A stretch of 64,000 nucleotides of DNA, taken from contig CALGVD010000136.1 in assembly GCA_937920275.1 (NCBI GenBank), positions 62,001-126,000 of the forward strand, written 5' to 3'. Position numbers and translations under genes: made by a program. Positions 25,901 through 37,660 of the stretch are shown piece after piece (the first letter of the stretch is position 1; each line of letters opens with the position of its first letter). The notes beneath the pieces are model-generated. The model did not search any database. It worked only from the letters and a program-made list of their open reading frames with translations, and was not told where the DNA came from. Origin of the DNA: an uncultured Pseudomonadota bacterium. Lineage in GTDB: Bacteria > Pseudomonadota > Gammaproteobacteria > Steroidobacterales > Steroidobacteraceae.

Positions 25901-26734
25901 CTAGGCGGCGCTCGGCGCGGGCGGCCACGGCAGGCCAAAGAATTCCCGGGCGGTCCGTGTCGTGTGCTGCGCCAGATCCTCGATCGATTCGCCGCGCGCC
26001 GTCGCGACGGTGCGGGCCACATGGGGCAGGTACATCGGCTCATTGCGTCGTGATGCCGGCTTCGGGACGAGGTCACGGGGCAACAGATAAGGGCCGTCGG
26101 TCTCGATCATCAACCGACCGCGGGGGATATGGCCGACGAGCCCACGCAGGTGCAGACCGCGCCGTTCATCACAGATCCAGCCGGTGATGCCGATGCTGAG
26201 GCCGAACGCCAAGCAATCGTCGAGCTCATCGGCGGTGCCGGTGAAACAGTGCAACACGGCAGGCGGCAGTTGGCCGGCATGAGCGCGCAACATCGCCATG
26301 AAGTCGCGGTGGGCGTCGCGCGAGTGCAGAAACAGCGGCTTGCCGAGGTCTATGGCGAGCGCAAGCTGTCGTTCGAAGGCGCCGCGCTGTTCCGCCGGCG
26401 CGGAGAAGTTCCGGTGATAGTCGAGACCGCATTCACCCACCGCGACGACCTCGGGTGCGCGTGCGAGCATCGCCAACTCGGCGAACGCTGCGGCGTCGAG
26501 GTCGATCGCATGATGGGGATGACAGCCGGCCGTGGCACGCAGCACCTGCGGCAGGGCGTCGACGAGCGTCTGGGCGTCCCGGCTGCTGGCGAGCGACGCG
26601 CCGGTGACGATCATCTGCTCGACGCCGGCGTCGAGGGCCCGCCGCAGCACGGCCTCACGGTCCGTATCGTAGCTGTCGTGGGAGAGGTTGATGCCGATGT
26701 CGACCAGGGCAGGCAAGCACGCTGCCCCGCTCAC
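25901..26734 (-). CDS. tatD: TatD-family metal-dependent hydrolase/DNase
   Basis: 277 residues with the TatD TIM-barrel metal motifs: an N-terminal DIGINLSHDSY, GCHPHHA, VGECGLDYHRN, FLHSRDAH, LHCFTGT and ETDGPYLLPRD. Homologues are 3'-5' exonucleases or RNases with DNA repair and RNA turnover roles. The start is a GTG overlapping the stop of the upstream threonine aldolase gene (GTGA at 26731-26734), so it is the second gene of a two-gene unit. Confidence 0.92.
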   Translation of the reverse strand: MSGAACLPALVDIGINLSHDSYDTDREAVLRRALDAGVEQMIVTGASLASSRDAQTLVDALPQVLRATAGCHPHHAIDLDAAAFAELAMLARAPEVVAVGECGLDYHRNFSAPAEQRGAFERQLALAIDLGKPLFLHSRDAHRDFMAMLRAHAGQLPPAVLHCFTGTADELDDCLAFGLSIGITGWICDERRGLHLRGLVGHIPRGRLMIETDGPYLLPRDLVPKPASRRNEPMYLPHVARTVATARGESIEDLAQHTTRTAREFFGLPWPPAPSAA

Positions 26735-27759
26735 GATGACCGGATCCCTTCCAGCGCGGTGCAGAGCGCATCGACATCCCCGTCCGGCTGGTCCCAGCAG
26801 ACGACGAAACGGGCTTCACCCGAGTCGGTGCTGCCCCAGTCGTAGAACGCGAAACCTTGCGCACGCAAGGCGGCGATCCCGTCAGCGCCCGGACGGACGA
26901 AGACCTCGTTGGCCTCGACGGGTTGCAGCAGCAGATCGCCCGCTGCACCCGCGAGACGCCGCGCATTCGCGTTCGCGCGTGCCGCGAGCTGCAGCCATAG
27001 CCCGTCCTCGAGGTACGCGAGCAACTGGACCGAGAGGAATCGCATCTTCGAGAAGAGGTGCGCGGCGCGTTTACGCCGGAACTCGAAGTCGGCCGCACGA
27101 TCCGGGTCGAAGAACACGACGGCTTCGGCGGCCATCGCGCCGTTCTTGGTGGCGCCGAAGGACAGCACGTCGATGCCCGCGCGCCAGGTGGCCTCGGCGG
27201 GCGAGCAGCCGAGGAAGGCGATTGCGTTGGCGAAACGCGCGCCGTCCATGTGGACGGCAAGCCCGTGCGCATGCGCGAGCGTCGACAGTGCCTGTAGTTC
27301 GTGCGGCCGATACACGGTACCGAGTTCGGTCGCCTGCGAGATCGACACCGCACGCGGTTGGACGGTGTGGACGGAGGTCGGGTGATCGGCGATCCCACGC
27401 GCGAGTGCGGCGGGGGTCAGTTTCGCGCCATCACCCGGCAGCAACTGCAGGCGTGCGCCGCCGGTCATGAACTCCGGTGCGCCGCATTCATCGCGCACGA
27501 TGTGCGCCTGTTCGTGGGTGAACACCGAGCCATAGCTCGGCACCAGCGTGGCGAGCGCGAGGGCGTTGGCGGCGGTGCCGGTCGCCACCGGGAAGACGCG
27601 GACCTTACGCTCGAACAGCTGATCGAAGCGTTCGGCGAGGCGCTCGGTCCATGGGTCATCACCGTAGGCGCTGCAATAGCCTTGGTTCGCCGCGGCGAGG
27701 GCGGCCATGACGGAGGGCGCCACGGGGGCGGTGTTGTCGCTCTTGAAGTATCTGGCCAT
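26731..27759 (-). CDS. ltaE: Low-specificity L-threonine aldolase
   Basis: 342 residues from the ATG at 27759 (an in-frame ATG three codons upstream is possible). Fold-type I PLP enzyme; the PLP lysine is K205 in SFGATKNGAMA, D172 (HMDGARF) binds the pyridine ring, and the N-terminal SDNTAPV is typical. It cleaves threonine to glycine and acetaldehyde. It lies about 1.5 kb from the thrABC operon on the other strand. A -10-like TAGCAT lies nine bases upstream of the ATG, with only 27 bases to the divergent gene. Confidence 0.92.
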   Translation of the reverse strand: MARYFKSDNTAPVAPSVMAALAAANQGYCSAYGDDPWTERLAERFDQLFERKVRVFPVATGTAANALALATLVPSYGSVFTHEQAHIVRDECGAPEFMTGGARLQLLPGDGAKLTPAALARGIADHPTSVHTVQPRAVSISQATELGTVYRPHELQALSTLAHAHGLAVHMDGARFANAIAFLGCSPAEATWRAGIDVLSFGATKNGAMAAEAVVFFDPDRAADFEFRRKRAAHLFSKMRFLSVQLLAYLEDGLWLQLAARANANARRLAGAAGDLLLQPVEANEVFVRPGADGIAALRAQGFAFYDWGSTDSGEARFVVCWDQPDGDVDALCTALEGIRSS

Positions 27760-27786
27760 GCAAGGCAAATGCTACCGCACGCGGCT

Positions 27787-28527
27787 ATGATGCGGCAGGT
27801 GGACCAGCAGGCGACAGCAGGTTTCGAGGCGCCCTCCGAGGCGTTGGAGGGTTGGCGATTTCGCAGCAGCCCGCGCGCTCGACGCCTCTCGGCGCGCGTC
27901 CATCTGGACGGTCGGGTCGAGATCGTGTTGCCGCGTGGCACCACGACCGTTGCCGTCGAAGCCTTCATCGCCCGTCACCGCCGTTGGATCGACTCGCGGG
28001 TCGCCGAGCGCCGCGCACTCGCGCCGGCGCCGTTTCCGCCCAGCCGGATCGACCTGCCGGCTTTCGGGCAACGCTGGCGGCTGCATCTCGCCGGCGGCAG
28101 TGGCCCGCCCCGGGCCACGGCCTTGAGCACCGGCCTCTTGAGTTTGCGCGGAGCGGGCGATCGTGAGGCGATGGTCAGCGCGCTGCGCGAGTGGCTACGG
28201 GCCCATTGCCGGGAACCGATGGGCGCGCGGCTCGGGGAACTGGCGCAGCAGCATGGCTTTGCCTATTCGGCGGTACACCTTCGTTGCCAGCGCACCCGCT
28301 GGGGGTCTTGTTCGCGACGCGGCGTGATCAGTCTCAATGTCTGCGCCGCGTTCCAACCCGCCCCTGTGCTCGATTATCTGCTGCTGCATGAGTTGGCGCA
28401 CACCCGCCACATGAACCATTCGGTCGCGTACTGGCAGACCGTGGAATCCGTCTGTCCCGGCTGGCGGACGCTCGATCGTGAACTCACCGGCGGCTGGCGC
28501 CATGTGCCGAGTTGGCTGTTCAGTTGA
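27787..28527 (+). CDS. YgjP-like metallopeptidase (DUF45/M48-type)
   Basis: 246 residues. After an N-terminal beta-rich region, QRTRWGSCSRRGVISLN and HELAHTRHMNHSVAYW (about 195-215) form the YgjP/DUF45 zinc site, with the HExxH equivalent HELAH and a third ligand in RHMNHS. Family members are predicted zinc proteases of unknown substrate. ATG at 27787 or the adjacent ATG at 27790. Divergent from ltaE with only 27 bases between the starts; its 3' end overlaps convergent msrQ by eight bases. Confidence 0.9.
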   Translation: MMRQVDQQATAGFEAPSEALEGWRFRSSPRARRLSARVHLDGRVEIVLPRGTTTVAVEAFIARHRRWIDSRVAERRALAPAPFPPSRIDLPAFGQRWRLHLAGGSGPPRATALSTGLLSLRGAGDREAMVSALREWLRAHCREPMGARLGELAQQHGFAYSAVHLRCQRTRWGSCSRRGVISLNVCAAFQPAPVLDYLLLHELAHTRHMNHSVAYWQTVESVCPGWRTLDRELTGGWRHVPSWLFS

Positions 28528-29143
28528 CCGAGGTGCCGCGCGCGAGGTGAGCCTGCCATCGCCGCCAGACCCGCCAAGCCAACAGCGCCGCAAGCACGGA
28601 CGCATAGAGCAACGGTTCACGGAGGTCTGCTTTCACCTGCCACCAGTAATGCCACACCGCGAGTACGGCGACGGGATACACGAGCCAGTGCAGCGTCTGC
28701 CAGCGTCGACCGAGGCGTCGCATCCATCGGTCTGTGGAGGTCACGGCGAGCGGTAGCAGGCCAAGCAGTGCCGTGGCGCCCACCCAGATGAAAGGCCGCT
28801 TGACGAGTTCGCGGCCGAGATCGCGCAGGTCGAGATCGAGTTCGAGCACGATATAGATGATCAGATGCAGGGCCGCGTAGGCGAAGGTCCAGAGGCCCAG
28901 CATCCTGCGGATGCGCAACCAGCGGGGATCGCCCGTCAACGCGCGCGCGGGCGACACCATGAGGGTGATCATCACGAGGTTGAGCGCGGTCTTGCCGGTC
29001 ACATGGGTGAGCTCGCGGATCGGGTTCGGTCCGAGCGATTGCCCCGCGACCCCGAAGGCGCCGGCGATCAGCAGCGCCAACGGAGCGGCAGCGAGCGCGA
29101 AGACCCAGATTTTGGGCGGCGGCGGAACGCCGAGCTTGCCCAT
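28520..29143 (-). CDS. msrQ: MsrQ heme membrane subunit of the periplasmic methionine sulfoxide reductase
   Basis: 207 residues with about six membrane helices of the ferric-reductase-like (YedZ) fold. Conserved segments THVTGKTALNLVMITLMVSPAR (His in helix 2) and HLIIYI and HWLVYPVAVLAVWHYWWQVK are the usual heme-ligand-bearing helices. It passes electrons from the quinone pool or a flavin to MsrP. The start at 29143 follows the msrP stop by ten bases. Same family name previously YedZ. Confidence 0.93.
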   Translation of the reverse strand: MGKLGVPPPPKIWVFALAAAPLALLIAGAFGVAGQSLGPNPIRELTHVTGKTALNLVMITLMVSPARALTGDPRWLRIRRMLGLWTFAYAALHLIIYIVLELDLDLRDLGRELVKRPFIWVGATALLGLLPLAVTSTDRWMRRLGRRWQTLHWLVYPVAVLAVWHYWWQVKADLREPLLYASVLAALLAWRVWRRWQAHLARGTSVN

Positions 29144-29153
29144 CTGGCCGGCG

Positions 29154-30143
29154 TCAGTAGAAGCGGCGCAGGTCGAGACCCCGGTAGAGACCGGCGACCT
29201 CGGCGGCATAACCGTTGAACGGCAAGGTATCGATGCGCGGTGCGAGGAAATTCGCACCGATGCGCCGCTCTTTGGCCTGGCTCCAGCGCGGGTGATCGAC
29301 GGCCGGGTTGACGTTGGCGAAGAAACCGTACTCGTCGGGTGCCATCTGGTTCCAACTGGTGCGAGGCTGGCGCTCGGTGAAGCGGATCCGGACGATCGAC
29401 TTGATGCTCTTGAAGCCGTATTTCCAAGGCACGATCAGGCGCAGCGGTGCGCCGCTCTGGTTCGGCAGCCACCGTCCGTAGAGCCCGACCACGAGGAGAC
29501 TGAGCGGATGGACGGCCTCGTCGATACGCAGTCCCTCGACGTAAGGCCAATCGAGGACGCGGCTGCGTTGACCCGGCATCTGTCGCGGGTCGAGCAGCGT
29601 GGTGAACTCGACGAACTTGGCCCGCGAAGTGGGGCGGAAGCGCTTGAGGAGATCGCCGAGCGGTATGCCGAGCCACGGCACGATCCGCGACCAGGCTTCG
29701 ACGCAACGGAACCGGTAGACACGCTCTTCGAGCGCATGCGGCTTGAGGATGTCCTCGAGTGTGAACCGACCGGTGACCTCGGCTTCACCGGCGATCTCGA
29801 CGCTCCAAGGTCGAGTCTTCAGGCCTTGGGCGTTCTCCAACGGGTCGGTCTTGTCGAGTCCGAACTCGTAGAAATTGTTGTAGGTGGTGATGTCTTCCCA
29901 AGAGTTCGGCGCCTCGCGCACCGACCACCGGGCGTTGCGGGTGAACGCGGGCACAGGCCGCGGACCTGTGGCAGCCCCGGTCGATGCAGGTCGTGACGAC
30001 TGGGCGAGGGCTTCCGGCGGCACCGGTAGACCGGAGGCCACGGCGGAGGCGCAGAGCACGGAGATTATGCGGCGCCGGCTGAAATCGGTCGTCTCGGCCG
30101 GGATTTCGCTGGGTTTGATCGGGTTCAGCTTATTGAAATCCAT
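29154..30143 (-). CDS. msrP: MsrP molybdopterin subunit of the periplasmic methionine sulfoxide reductase
   Basis: 329 residues. A twin-arginine signal (SRRRIISVL at 22-30) directs export of the folded Mo-protein. The Mo-ligand is Cys147 in RFRCVEAW, inside the sulfite-oxidase-type fold (WKYGFKSIK near 255). It repairs oxidised methionine in periplasmic proteins using electrons from MsrQ. Located 13 bases after the HAD gene; with acnA it could form a longer minus-strand unit. Confidence 0.95.
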   Translation of the reverse strand: MDFNKLNPIKPSEIPAETTDFSRRRIISVLCASAVASGLPVPPEALAQSSRPASTGAATGPRPVPAFTRNARWSVREAPNSWEDITTYNNFYEFGLDKTDPLENAQGLKTRPWSVEIAGEAEVTGRFTLEDILKPHALEERVYRFRCVEAWSRIVPWLGIPLGDLLKRFRPTSRAKFVEFTTLLDPRQMPGQRSRVLDWPYVEGLRIDEAVHPLSLLVVGLYGRWLPNQSGAPLRLIVPWKYGFKSIKSIVRIRFTERQPRTSWNQMAPDEYGFFANVNPAVDHPRWSQAKERRIGANFLAPRIDTLPFNGYAAEVAGLYRGLDLRRFY

Positions 30144-30156
30144 TTAAATCAGCCTC

Positions 30157-30840
30157 TTAGAGCCAGTACTTGAACTCAACCGGAAGATCCGATGCGAGCG
30201 CTCTCAGCCGCGGTGGCGGGTTCACCAAGACCGCTTTGTCCACCAGCCTCAGGTGAGGCAGGTCGGGTCGCGAGTTGCCGTACCCCATGATACGCCGTCC
30301 CGGGTGGGCCGCAGCCAAGCGCCGCAACTGACGGGCTTTCTCTTCGTCGCGGACGTTGGGCGACGACAGGCGACCATCGAGCCGCACACCGTCCCAGGCG
30401 ACTTGGCTGCAGATATGGGCGTCGAAACCCAGCACCGATGCGAGTTCCGGAACATACAGGTCGACCGTGGCGCTCATCAGGACCAGCCGATCGCCGGCGG
30501 CCCGATGCTGCGCGATGGCGGCCAGCGCTTCGGGGAACACCCCGCGGGCGAGCAACCGAGGCACCCAGACCGCGGTCCAAGCGCGGATCTCCTCCTGCGA
30601 AGCCCCGCCCATCACGCTGCGGATGACACGGCCTTTGAGTTCGCCATGGTCGGCCCGCCGAAGCGCGAAACGCAGCAGGGTCGGCAAGACGCCGAGGTAG
30701 CCGAGCAGTCGCCACGGGCGCCGGCAAGCGAAACCGAACACATAACCCGCCAGTGTGTCGCGACGGGTGATCGTGCCGTCGAGGTCGAACACCACCAACT
30801 GCGGCAGGAAAGGGCGCGGAGGCGGATCCGGGTCGATCAT
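30157..30840 (-). CDS. HAD-IB family phosphatase (SerB-like fold)
   Basis: 227 residues from the ATG at 30840. The nucleophile motif VVFDLDGTITRRDT (about 14-27), motif II MSATVD and motif III/IV GYGNSRPDLPHL are in order, with a large helical cap between motif I and II as in subclass IB phosphatases (phosphoserine or acyl/glycerol phosphatases). Substrate unknown. It follows acnA by 19 bases and precedes msrP, so it is probably cotranscribed. Confidence 0.88.
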   Translation of the reverse strand: MIDPDPPPRPFLPQLVVFDLDGTITRRDTLAGYVFGFACRRPWRLLGYLGVLPTLLRFALRRADHGELKGRVIRSVMGGASQEEIRAWTAVWVPRLLARGVFPEALAAIAQHRAAGDRLVLMSATVDLYVPELASVLGFDAHICSQVAWDGVRLDGRLSSPNVRDEEKARQLRRLAAAHPGRRIMGYGNSRPDLPHLRLVDKAVLVNPPPRLRALASDLPVEFKYWL

Positions 30841-30859
30841 CCTCGCGGCCCCTGACGGC

Positions 30860-33550
<2,691 letters not shown>

Positions 33551-33604
33551 GTGTCGAACCCCTGTGGAAACGTAAGGCCGTGCAAGATCTGCGCGGCGAC
33601 GGTG

Positions 33605-33610
33605 ATTATA
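33605..33610 (-). promoter_or_regulatory. Consensus -10 (TATAAT) for acnA inside the mnmA stop
   Basis: On the minus strand TATAAT covers 33605-33610 and includes the TAA stop of mnmA (33606-33608). It lies 55 bases before the acnA ATG. No clear -35 is visible (only GGGCGG or TTGGGC at off spacing), so the call is based on a perfect -10 in an otherwise GC-rich region. Confidence 0.4.
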
Positions 33611-34670
33611 TCGCCTCGATCACCGCACCGCCCAAGCAGCGCTCCCCCGCATACAGCACCACCGATTGGCCGGGGGTCGCCGCGCGTTGTGGCTCGGCGA
33701 AATCGATCTCCAGGCGGCCTTCGGGCTGCAGCGAGACCGCGCAGGGTTGGTCCGTCTGGCGGTAGCGGATCTTGGCAGCAGCCGTGAAATCGGCATCGGG
33801 CGTCGCCATCAGCCAGTGGGCACCGAGCGTGCGGAGTCTGCGGCTCATGAGCAGGGGATGGTTGTGCTCCTGCACCACGATCAAAGCGTTGCGCGCGGGA
33901 TCCTTGCGGGCGACATACCACGGCGCCTCTGGAAGGTCGCGCAGGCCGCCGATGCCGAGGCCGCCGCGTTGCCCCAGGGTGTGGAACGGCAGCCCGCGGT
34001 GTTGGCCGAGCACGCGGCCGTCCGCGGATTCGATCGGCCCCGGGGTGTCGGGCAGGTGCTGGGCGAGGAATTCGCGGAAGGGACGCTCGCCGATGAAGCA
34101 GATGCCGGTGCTGTCTTTCTTGTCATGGACCGGCAGCCCGGCCGCGCGGGCGCGCCGACGCACCTCGCTCTTGTCGATCTCGCCGAGCGGGAAGAGGGCG
34201 GCATCGAGCTGTTGCGGCGAGATCGCGTGCAGGAAGTAGGACTGGTCTTTGGCGGCGTCGACGGCTTTGTGCAGCTCCGGGCCGCCCTGGCCGTCGATGC
34301 GCCGCGCGTAGTGCCCGGTGGCGAAGCGCTCGGCACCCAAGCGCCTAGCATGGGTCAGACAGACGCCGAACTTGATCTCGCGATTGCACAGCACATCGGG
34401 GTTCGGTGTGCGGCCAGCGCGATGCTCGGCGAGGAAGTCCGCGAACACCTGACGGCGATACTCGGCCGCGAAATCCACCTTGTGCAGGGGGATGCCGAGT
34501 TCGCGACACACGGCGCGGGCGTCCTGGAAATCCTGTGCGGTGGTGCAGTAGGCGTCATCCTCGTCCCAATTCGACATGAACAGGCCTTCGACCTCGTGAC
34601 CCTGCTGACGCAGCGATAGCGCTGCGACCGCCGAGTCGACGCCGCCCGAAAGCCCGACGATGATCTTCAT
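33606..34670 (-). CDS. mnmA: tRNA-specific 2-thiouridylase MnmA
   Basis: 354 residues from the ATG at 34670; the frame upstream is a long shadow. The PP-loop SGGVDS lies at 8-13, the catalytic cysteines are C95 (NPDVLCN) and the Cys in TGICFIGER about 100 residues later, and the C-terminal beta-barrel region ends near [12 protein letters not shown]. It thiolates U34 of tRNA-Lys, -Glu and -Gln with persulfide sulfur. Followed by acnA and preceded by purB on the same strand, reminiscent of the mnmA-hflD-purB order of enteric bacteria with hflD missing. Confidence 0.96.
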   Translation of the reverse strand: MKIIVGLSGGVDSAVAALSLRQQGHEVEGLFMSNWDEDDAYCTTAQDFQDARAVCRELGIPLHKVDFAAEYRRQVFADFLAEHRAGRTPNPDVLCNREIKFGVCLTHARRLGAERFATGHYARRIDGQGGPELHKAVDAAKDQSYFLHAISPQQLDAALFPLGEIDKSEVRRRARAAGLPVHDKKDSTGICFIGERPFREFLAQHLPDTPGPIESADGRVLGQHRGLPFHTLGQRGGLGIGGLRDLPEAPWYVARKDPARNALIVVQEHNHPLLMSRRLRTLGAHWLMATPDADFTAAAKIRYRQTDQPCAVSLQPEGRLEIDFAEPQRAATPGQSVVLYAGERCLGGAVIEAI

Positions 34671-34713
34671 GGCGACGGTCCGCGGCCGGGACGATCCGGT
34701 GTCACGGTGGCGC

Positions 34714-36114
34714 TCAGACCCGCTGGCCGCCTGCGGGGAGGCCTGCCTGTCCGATCGCGAGCTCGCTCGCGAGCCCGAGATAGTCGGCGGGACGCAGAGC
34801 CGAGAGTCGCGCGCGATCGGCCTCGGGCAGCGGCAGCGATGCGACGAACTCACGGTACAGCGTCTGATCGATGCGTCGACCGCGAGTGAAATCTTTGAGA
34901 AGCTCGTAGCCGTCGGCGACACCGGCCGCCCGAAGGACGGTCTGCACCGCCTCACCCAAGACCTCCCAAGCGTCATCGAGATCGGCTGCGATGCGTTGCG
35001 GGTCCGGGGCGACCTTGCCGAGGCCGCGCTGCAGCGCGCGCCACGCGATCAGGGAGTGCGCGAGCGCGACGCCGAGGTTGCGCAGCACGGTGGAGTCGGT
35101 GAGGTCGCGCTGCCAACGCGACACCGGTAACTTCTCGGCGAAATGGCGCAGCAGCGCGTTGGCGATGCCGAGGTTGCCCTCTGCGTTCTCGAAGTCGATG
35201 GGGTTCACCTTGTGCGGCATCGTAGAAGAGCCGACCTCGCCCGCCACCGCTCGCTGACGCAGATAGCCGAGACTGATGTAGCCCCAGGCGTCCCTCGAGA
35301 AATCGATGAGCACGACATTGAGGGCGGCCAATGCGTCGCAGTACTCGGCGATCCAGTCGTGCGGTTCGATCTGCGTCGTGGCCGCTGCGTACTCGAGCCC
35401 GAGGCCGTTGACGAACCGCCTTGAGATGGCCGGCCAATCCGCCTGTGGAGCGGCGGCGACATGGGCGTTGAAGTTGCCGACGGCACCGTTCCATTTCCCG
35501 CGGGCGATGACCGCCGCCCAGCGAGTTTCGGCCCGTTCGAGACGCGCGGCCACATTGGCGAACTCTTTGCCTAGTGTGGTGGGGCTCGCCGTCTGTCCGT
35601 GTGTCCGCGAGAGCATCGCGAGCGCGGCGTGGTCGCGGGCGAGACCTTGCAGGTGTTGGAGGACTTGGGCGGTGACCTGCAGCGCTTCCTGTCGGGCTTC
35701 GACCAACATGAGCGCGTAGGCAAGGTTGTTGATGTCTTCGGAGGTGCAACCGAAATGGACGAGTTCGAGGGCGGCGGGAGCGGCGCCCGCGGCGGTGAGT
35801 TGATCGCGGACGAAGTATTCGACGGCCTTCACATCGTGGTTGGTGCGTTGCTCGAGGGCTTTCACCGCCGCCGCTGCAGACGCTGGGGGGTCGCGGGAGA
35901 GACCCGTCGCGACCGCTAGCAGCGCCGGGGACAGCGTTGCGGTGGCTGGCAGTCCGGCAGGCTGCTCTGTGGCGAGTGCCAAGAGCCACGCCGCCTCGAT
36001 GCGGATGCGATGGCGGATCAGCGCCGATTCGGAGAGATGCACCCGCAGGACATCGGTGCTGCGGGCGTAGCGACCGTCGACCGGCGAGAGGGCGAGAAGG
36101 GGGTCGATCTGCAT
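34714..36114 (-). CDS. purB: Adenylosuccinate lyase
   Basis: 466 residues, E. coli-type. The ATG at 36114 gives the normal N-terminus LALSPVDGRY; an ATG six codons upstream is possible. Family segments include FGCTSEDINNLAY, SRTHGQTASPTTLGKE and the signature SSTMPHKVNPIDFENAEGN (about 294-312). It acts twice in purine synthesis, splitting SAICAR and adenylosuccinate. A -10-like TACAAT on the minus strand (36148-36153) lies upstream in the divergent gap with the Nudix gene. Confidence 0.96.
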   Translation of the reverse strand: MQIDPLLALSPVDGRYARSTDVLRVHLSESALIRHRIRIEAAWLLALATEQPAGLPATATLSPALLAVATGLSRDPPASAAAAVKALEQRTNHDVKAVEYFVRDQLTAAGAAPAALELVHFGCTSEDINNLAYALMLVEARQEALQVTAQVLQHLQGLARDHAALAMLSRTHGQTASPTTLGKEFANVAARLERAETRWAAVIARGKWNGAVGNFNAHVAAAPQADWPAISRRFVNGLGLEYAAATTQIEPHDWIAEYCDALAALNVVLIDFSRDAWGYISLGYLRQRAVAGEVGSSTMPHKVNPIDFENAEGNLGIANALLRHFAEKLPVSRWQRDLTDSTVLRNLGVALAHSLIAWRALQRGLGKVAPDPQRIAADLDDAWEVLGEAVQTVLRAAGVADGYELLKDFTRGRRIDQTLYREFVASLPLPEADRARLSALRPADYLGLASELAIGQAGLPAGGQRV

Positions 36115-36200
36115 GCGTGGACCGGCTGTCATCCGTGTAATATCGTGATTGTAGCGCACCCGGCATCGCGGGCTTTTACCTCCTCTGATCGGATACCTCC

Positions 36201-36872
36201 TTGAGCCTCATCACACCTGCCGCCTTGGATCCGATCGCCCTGCGCGATCTCATCCAGCGCCGGGTGAGTCCCGGGCCAGCGCCGCAGCCGCTGCGCGATT
36301 GGCGCCGACTCAGCAGCGCGACCTCCCGTCCGATCGATCTCGCCGATCTCTTCGATCGCCCCCCGCTGCCGGCCGCCGTGCTGATGCCGATCATCGATCG
36401 TCCACAAGGTCTGAGCGTGCTGCTCACCCGCCGGGCGAGCCATCTGCCGCACCACGCCGGGCAGATCAGTTTTCCGGGTGGCCGGCTGGAGAGCGGCGAC
36501 GCCGACGCTGCGGCGACCGCGTTGCGTGAGACCGAAGAGGAGATCGGCCTCGATCGCCGTTTCATCTCCGTGGTGGGATACCTGCCCGATCACCTGATCC
36601 CGATCTCCGGCTATCGGGTCACGCCGGTGGTCTCGTTCGTCACGCCGGGGTTCGAACTCAAGACCGATCCCCGCGAAGTCGAGGAGGCCTTCGAGGTGCC
36701 GCTCGGATTCCTGCTGGACCCTGCAAACCATGTCCCGCGGCAACGGGAGTACTCGGGTGTCTCCGTGGAGTTCATCGACATGCCTTTCGGTCCGCACCAC
36801 ATCTGGGGGGCGACCGCCGGGATGCTGTACACCCTTTACCGCCTGCTTTGCGGCGAAGGATCCGCGGCGTGA
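36201..36872 (+). CDS. nudL: CoA pyrophosphatase-like Nudix hydrolase (NudL family)
   Basis: 223 residues from a TTG start. A Nudix box spans residues 93-117 (G93, E97, then R-E-T-E-E-E-I-G), preceded by the NudL/CoAse-type segment LLTRRASHLPHHAGQ that marks coenzyme A pyrophosphatases. The predicted reaction splits CoA to 3',5'-ADP and phosphopantetheine. Its stop overlaps the mazG GTG (GTGA at 36869-36872), so both house-cleaning pyrophosphohydrolases are translationally coupled. Confidence 0.88.
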   Translation: MSLITPAALDPIALRDLIQRRVSPGPAPQPLRDWRRLSSATSRPIDLADLFDRPPLPAAVLMPIIDRPQGLSVLLTRRASHLPHHAGQISFPGGRLESGDADAAATALRETEEEIGLDRRFISVVGYLPDHLIPISGYRVTPVVSFVTPGFELKTDPREVEEAFEVPLGFLLDPANHVPRQREYSGVSVEFIDMPFGPHHIWGATAGMLYTLYRLLCGEGSAA

Positions 36873-37651
36873 GCGAGCCGTTGCAACGACTGCTCGGCGT
36901 GATGCGTCGGCTGCGCGATCCGCAGAGCGGCTGCGCGTGGGACCGGGCGCAGACGATGGCGAGCATCATGCCGCACACGCTCGAAGAGGCGCACGAACTG
37001 GCCGAGGTGGTCGCCGCGGGCGAGCCGTCGGCGATCCGCGACGAGCTCGGCGATCTGCTGTTCCAAGTGGTGTTCGTCGCGCGCATCGCCGAGGAACGTG
37101 GTGAGTTCGATTTCGATGCCGTCGCCACCGCGATCGCCGACAAGCTGGAACGACGCCACCCGCATGTCTTCGGCGAACGGACTGCGTTGTCCGCCGCGCA
37201 GCAATCGGACGCATGGGAAGGCCTCAAGGCGGCGGAGCGTGCCGCGGCGGGCGATGCCGGCGTGCTCGCGGGGGTCGCGCTGACGCTGCCGGGGCTGACC
37301 CGGGCGAACAAACTCTCGAAGCGTGCCGCCCGAGTCGGTTTCGATTGGCCCGATGTCAGCGGCGTACGCGCGAAGGTCGACGAGGAACTCGGCGAGTTCG
37401 AGGCGACATTACGCGATCGGGAGCCTCGGGCCCGGCAAGAGGACGAGCTCGGCGACCTGCTGTTCGCGATCGCGAGCTGGGCGCGGCACCTGGGGCTCGA
37501 TCCCGAGGCCGCCCTGCGCGGCAGCAACGCGAAGTTCGAACGCCGATTCGCGTGCATGGAGGCTCTTGCCAAGGCGCGTGGTCTCGAGCTTGGCGCCCTC
37601 GATCTCGCCGCGTGGGAATCTCTATGGGCGGAGGCGAAGGCAGGCGGCTAG
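36869..37651 (+). CDS. mazG: Nucleoside triphosphate pyrophosphohydrolase MazG
   Basis: 260 residues, E. coli MazG size (263). Two tandem MazG domains: the first has a TLEEAHELAEVV helix and ELGDLLFQVVF with the acidic EExxE-type metal sites, the second EELGEFE and EDELGDLLFAIA. It hydrolyses dNTPs and NTPs to monophosphates. The GTG at 36869 overlaps the upstream stop; an upstream in-frame ATG at 36848 lies inside nudL and is less likely. Confidence 0.93.
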   Translation: MSEPLQRLLGVMRRLRDPQSGCAWDRAQTMASIMPHTLEEAHELAEVVAAGEPSAIRDELGDLLFQVVFVARIAEERGEFDFDAVATAIADKLERRHPHVFGERTALSAAQQSDAWEGLKAAERAAAGDAGVLAGVALTLPGLTRANKLSKRAARVGFDWPDVSGVRAKVDEELGEFEATLRDREPRARQEDELGDLLFAIASWARHLGLDPEAALRGSNAKFERRFACMEALAKARGLELGALDLAAWESLWAEAKAGG

Positions 37652-37654
37652 AAT
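37649..37654 (+). promoter_or_regulatory. -10-like TAGAAT directly before the DAHP synthase GTG
   Basis: TAGAAT overlaps the mazG stop and ends seven bases before the GTG at 37661. If it is used, transcription would begin at about the start codon, giving a leaderless or nearly leaderless mRNA. No consensus -35 is evident, so this is tentative. Confidence 0.3.
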
Positions 37655-37660
37655 ATCCCC

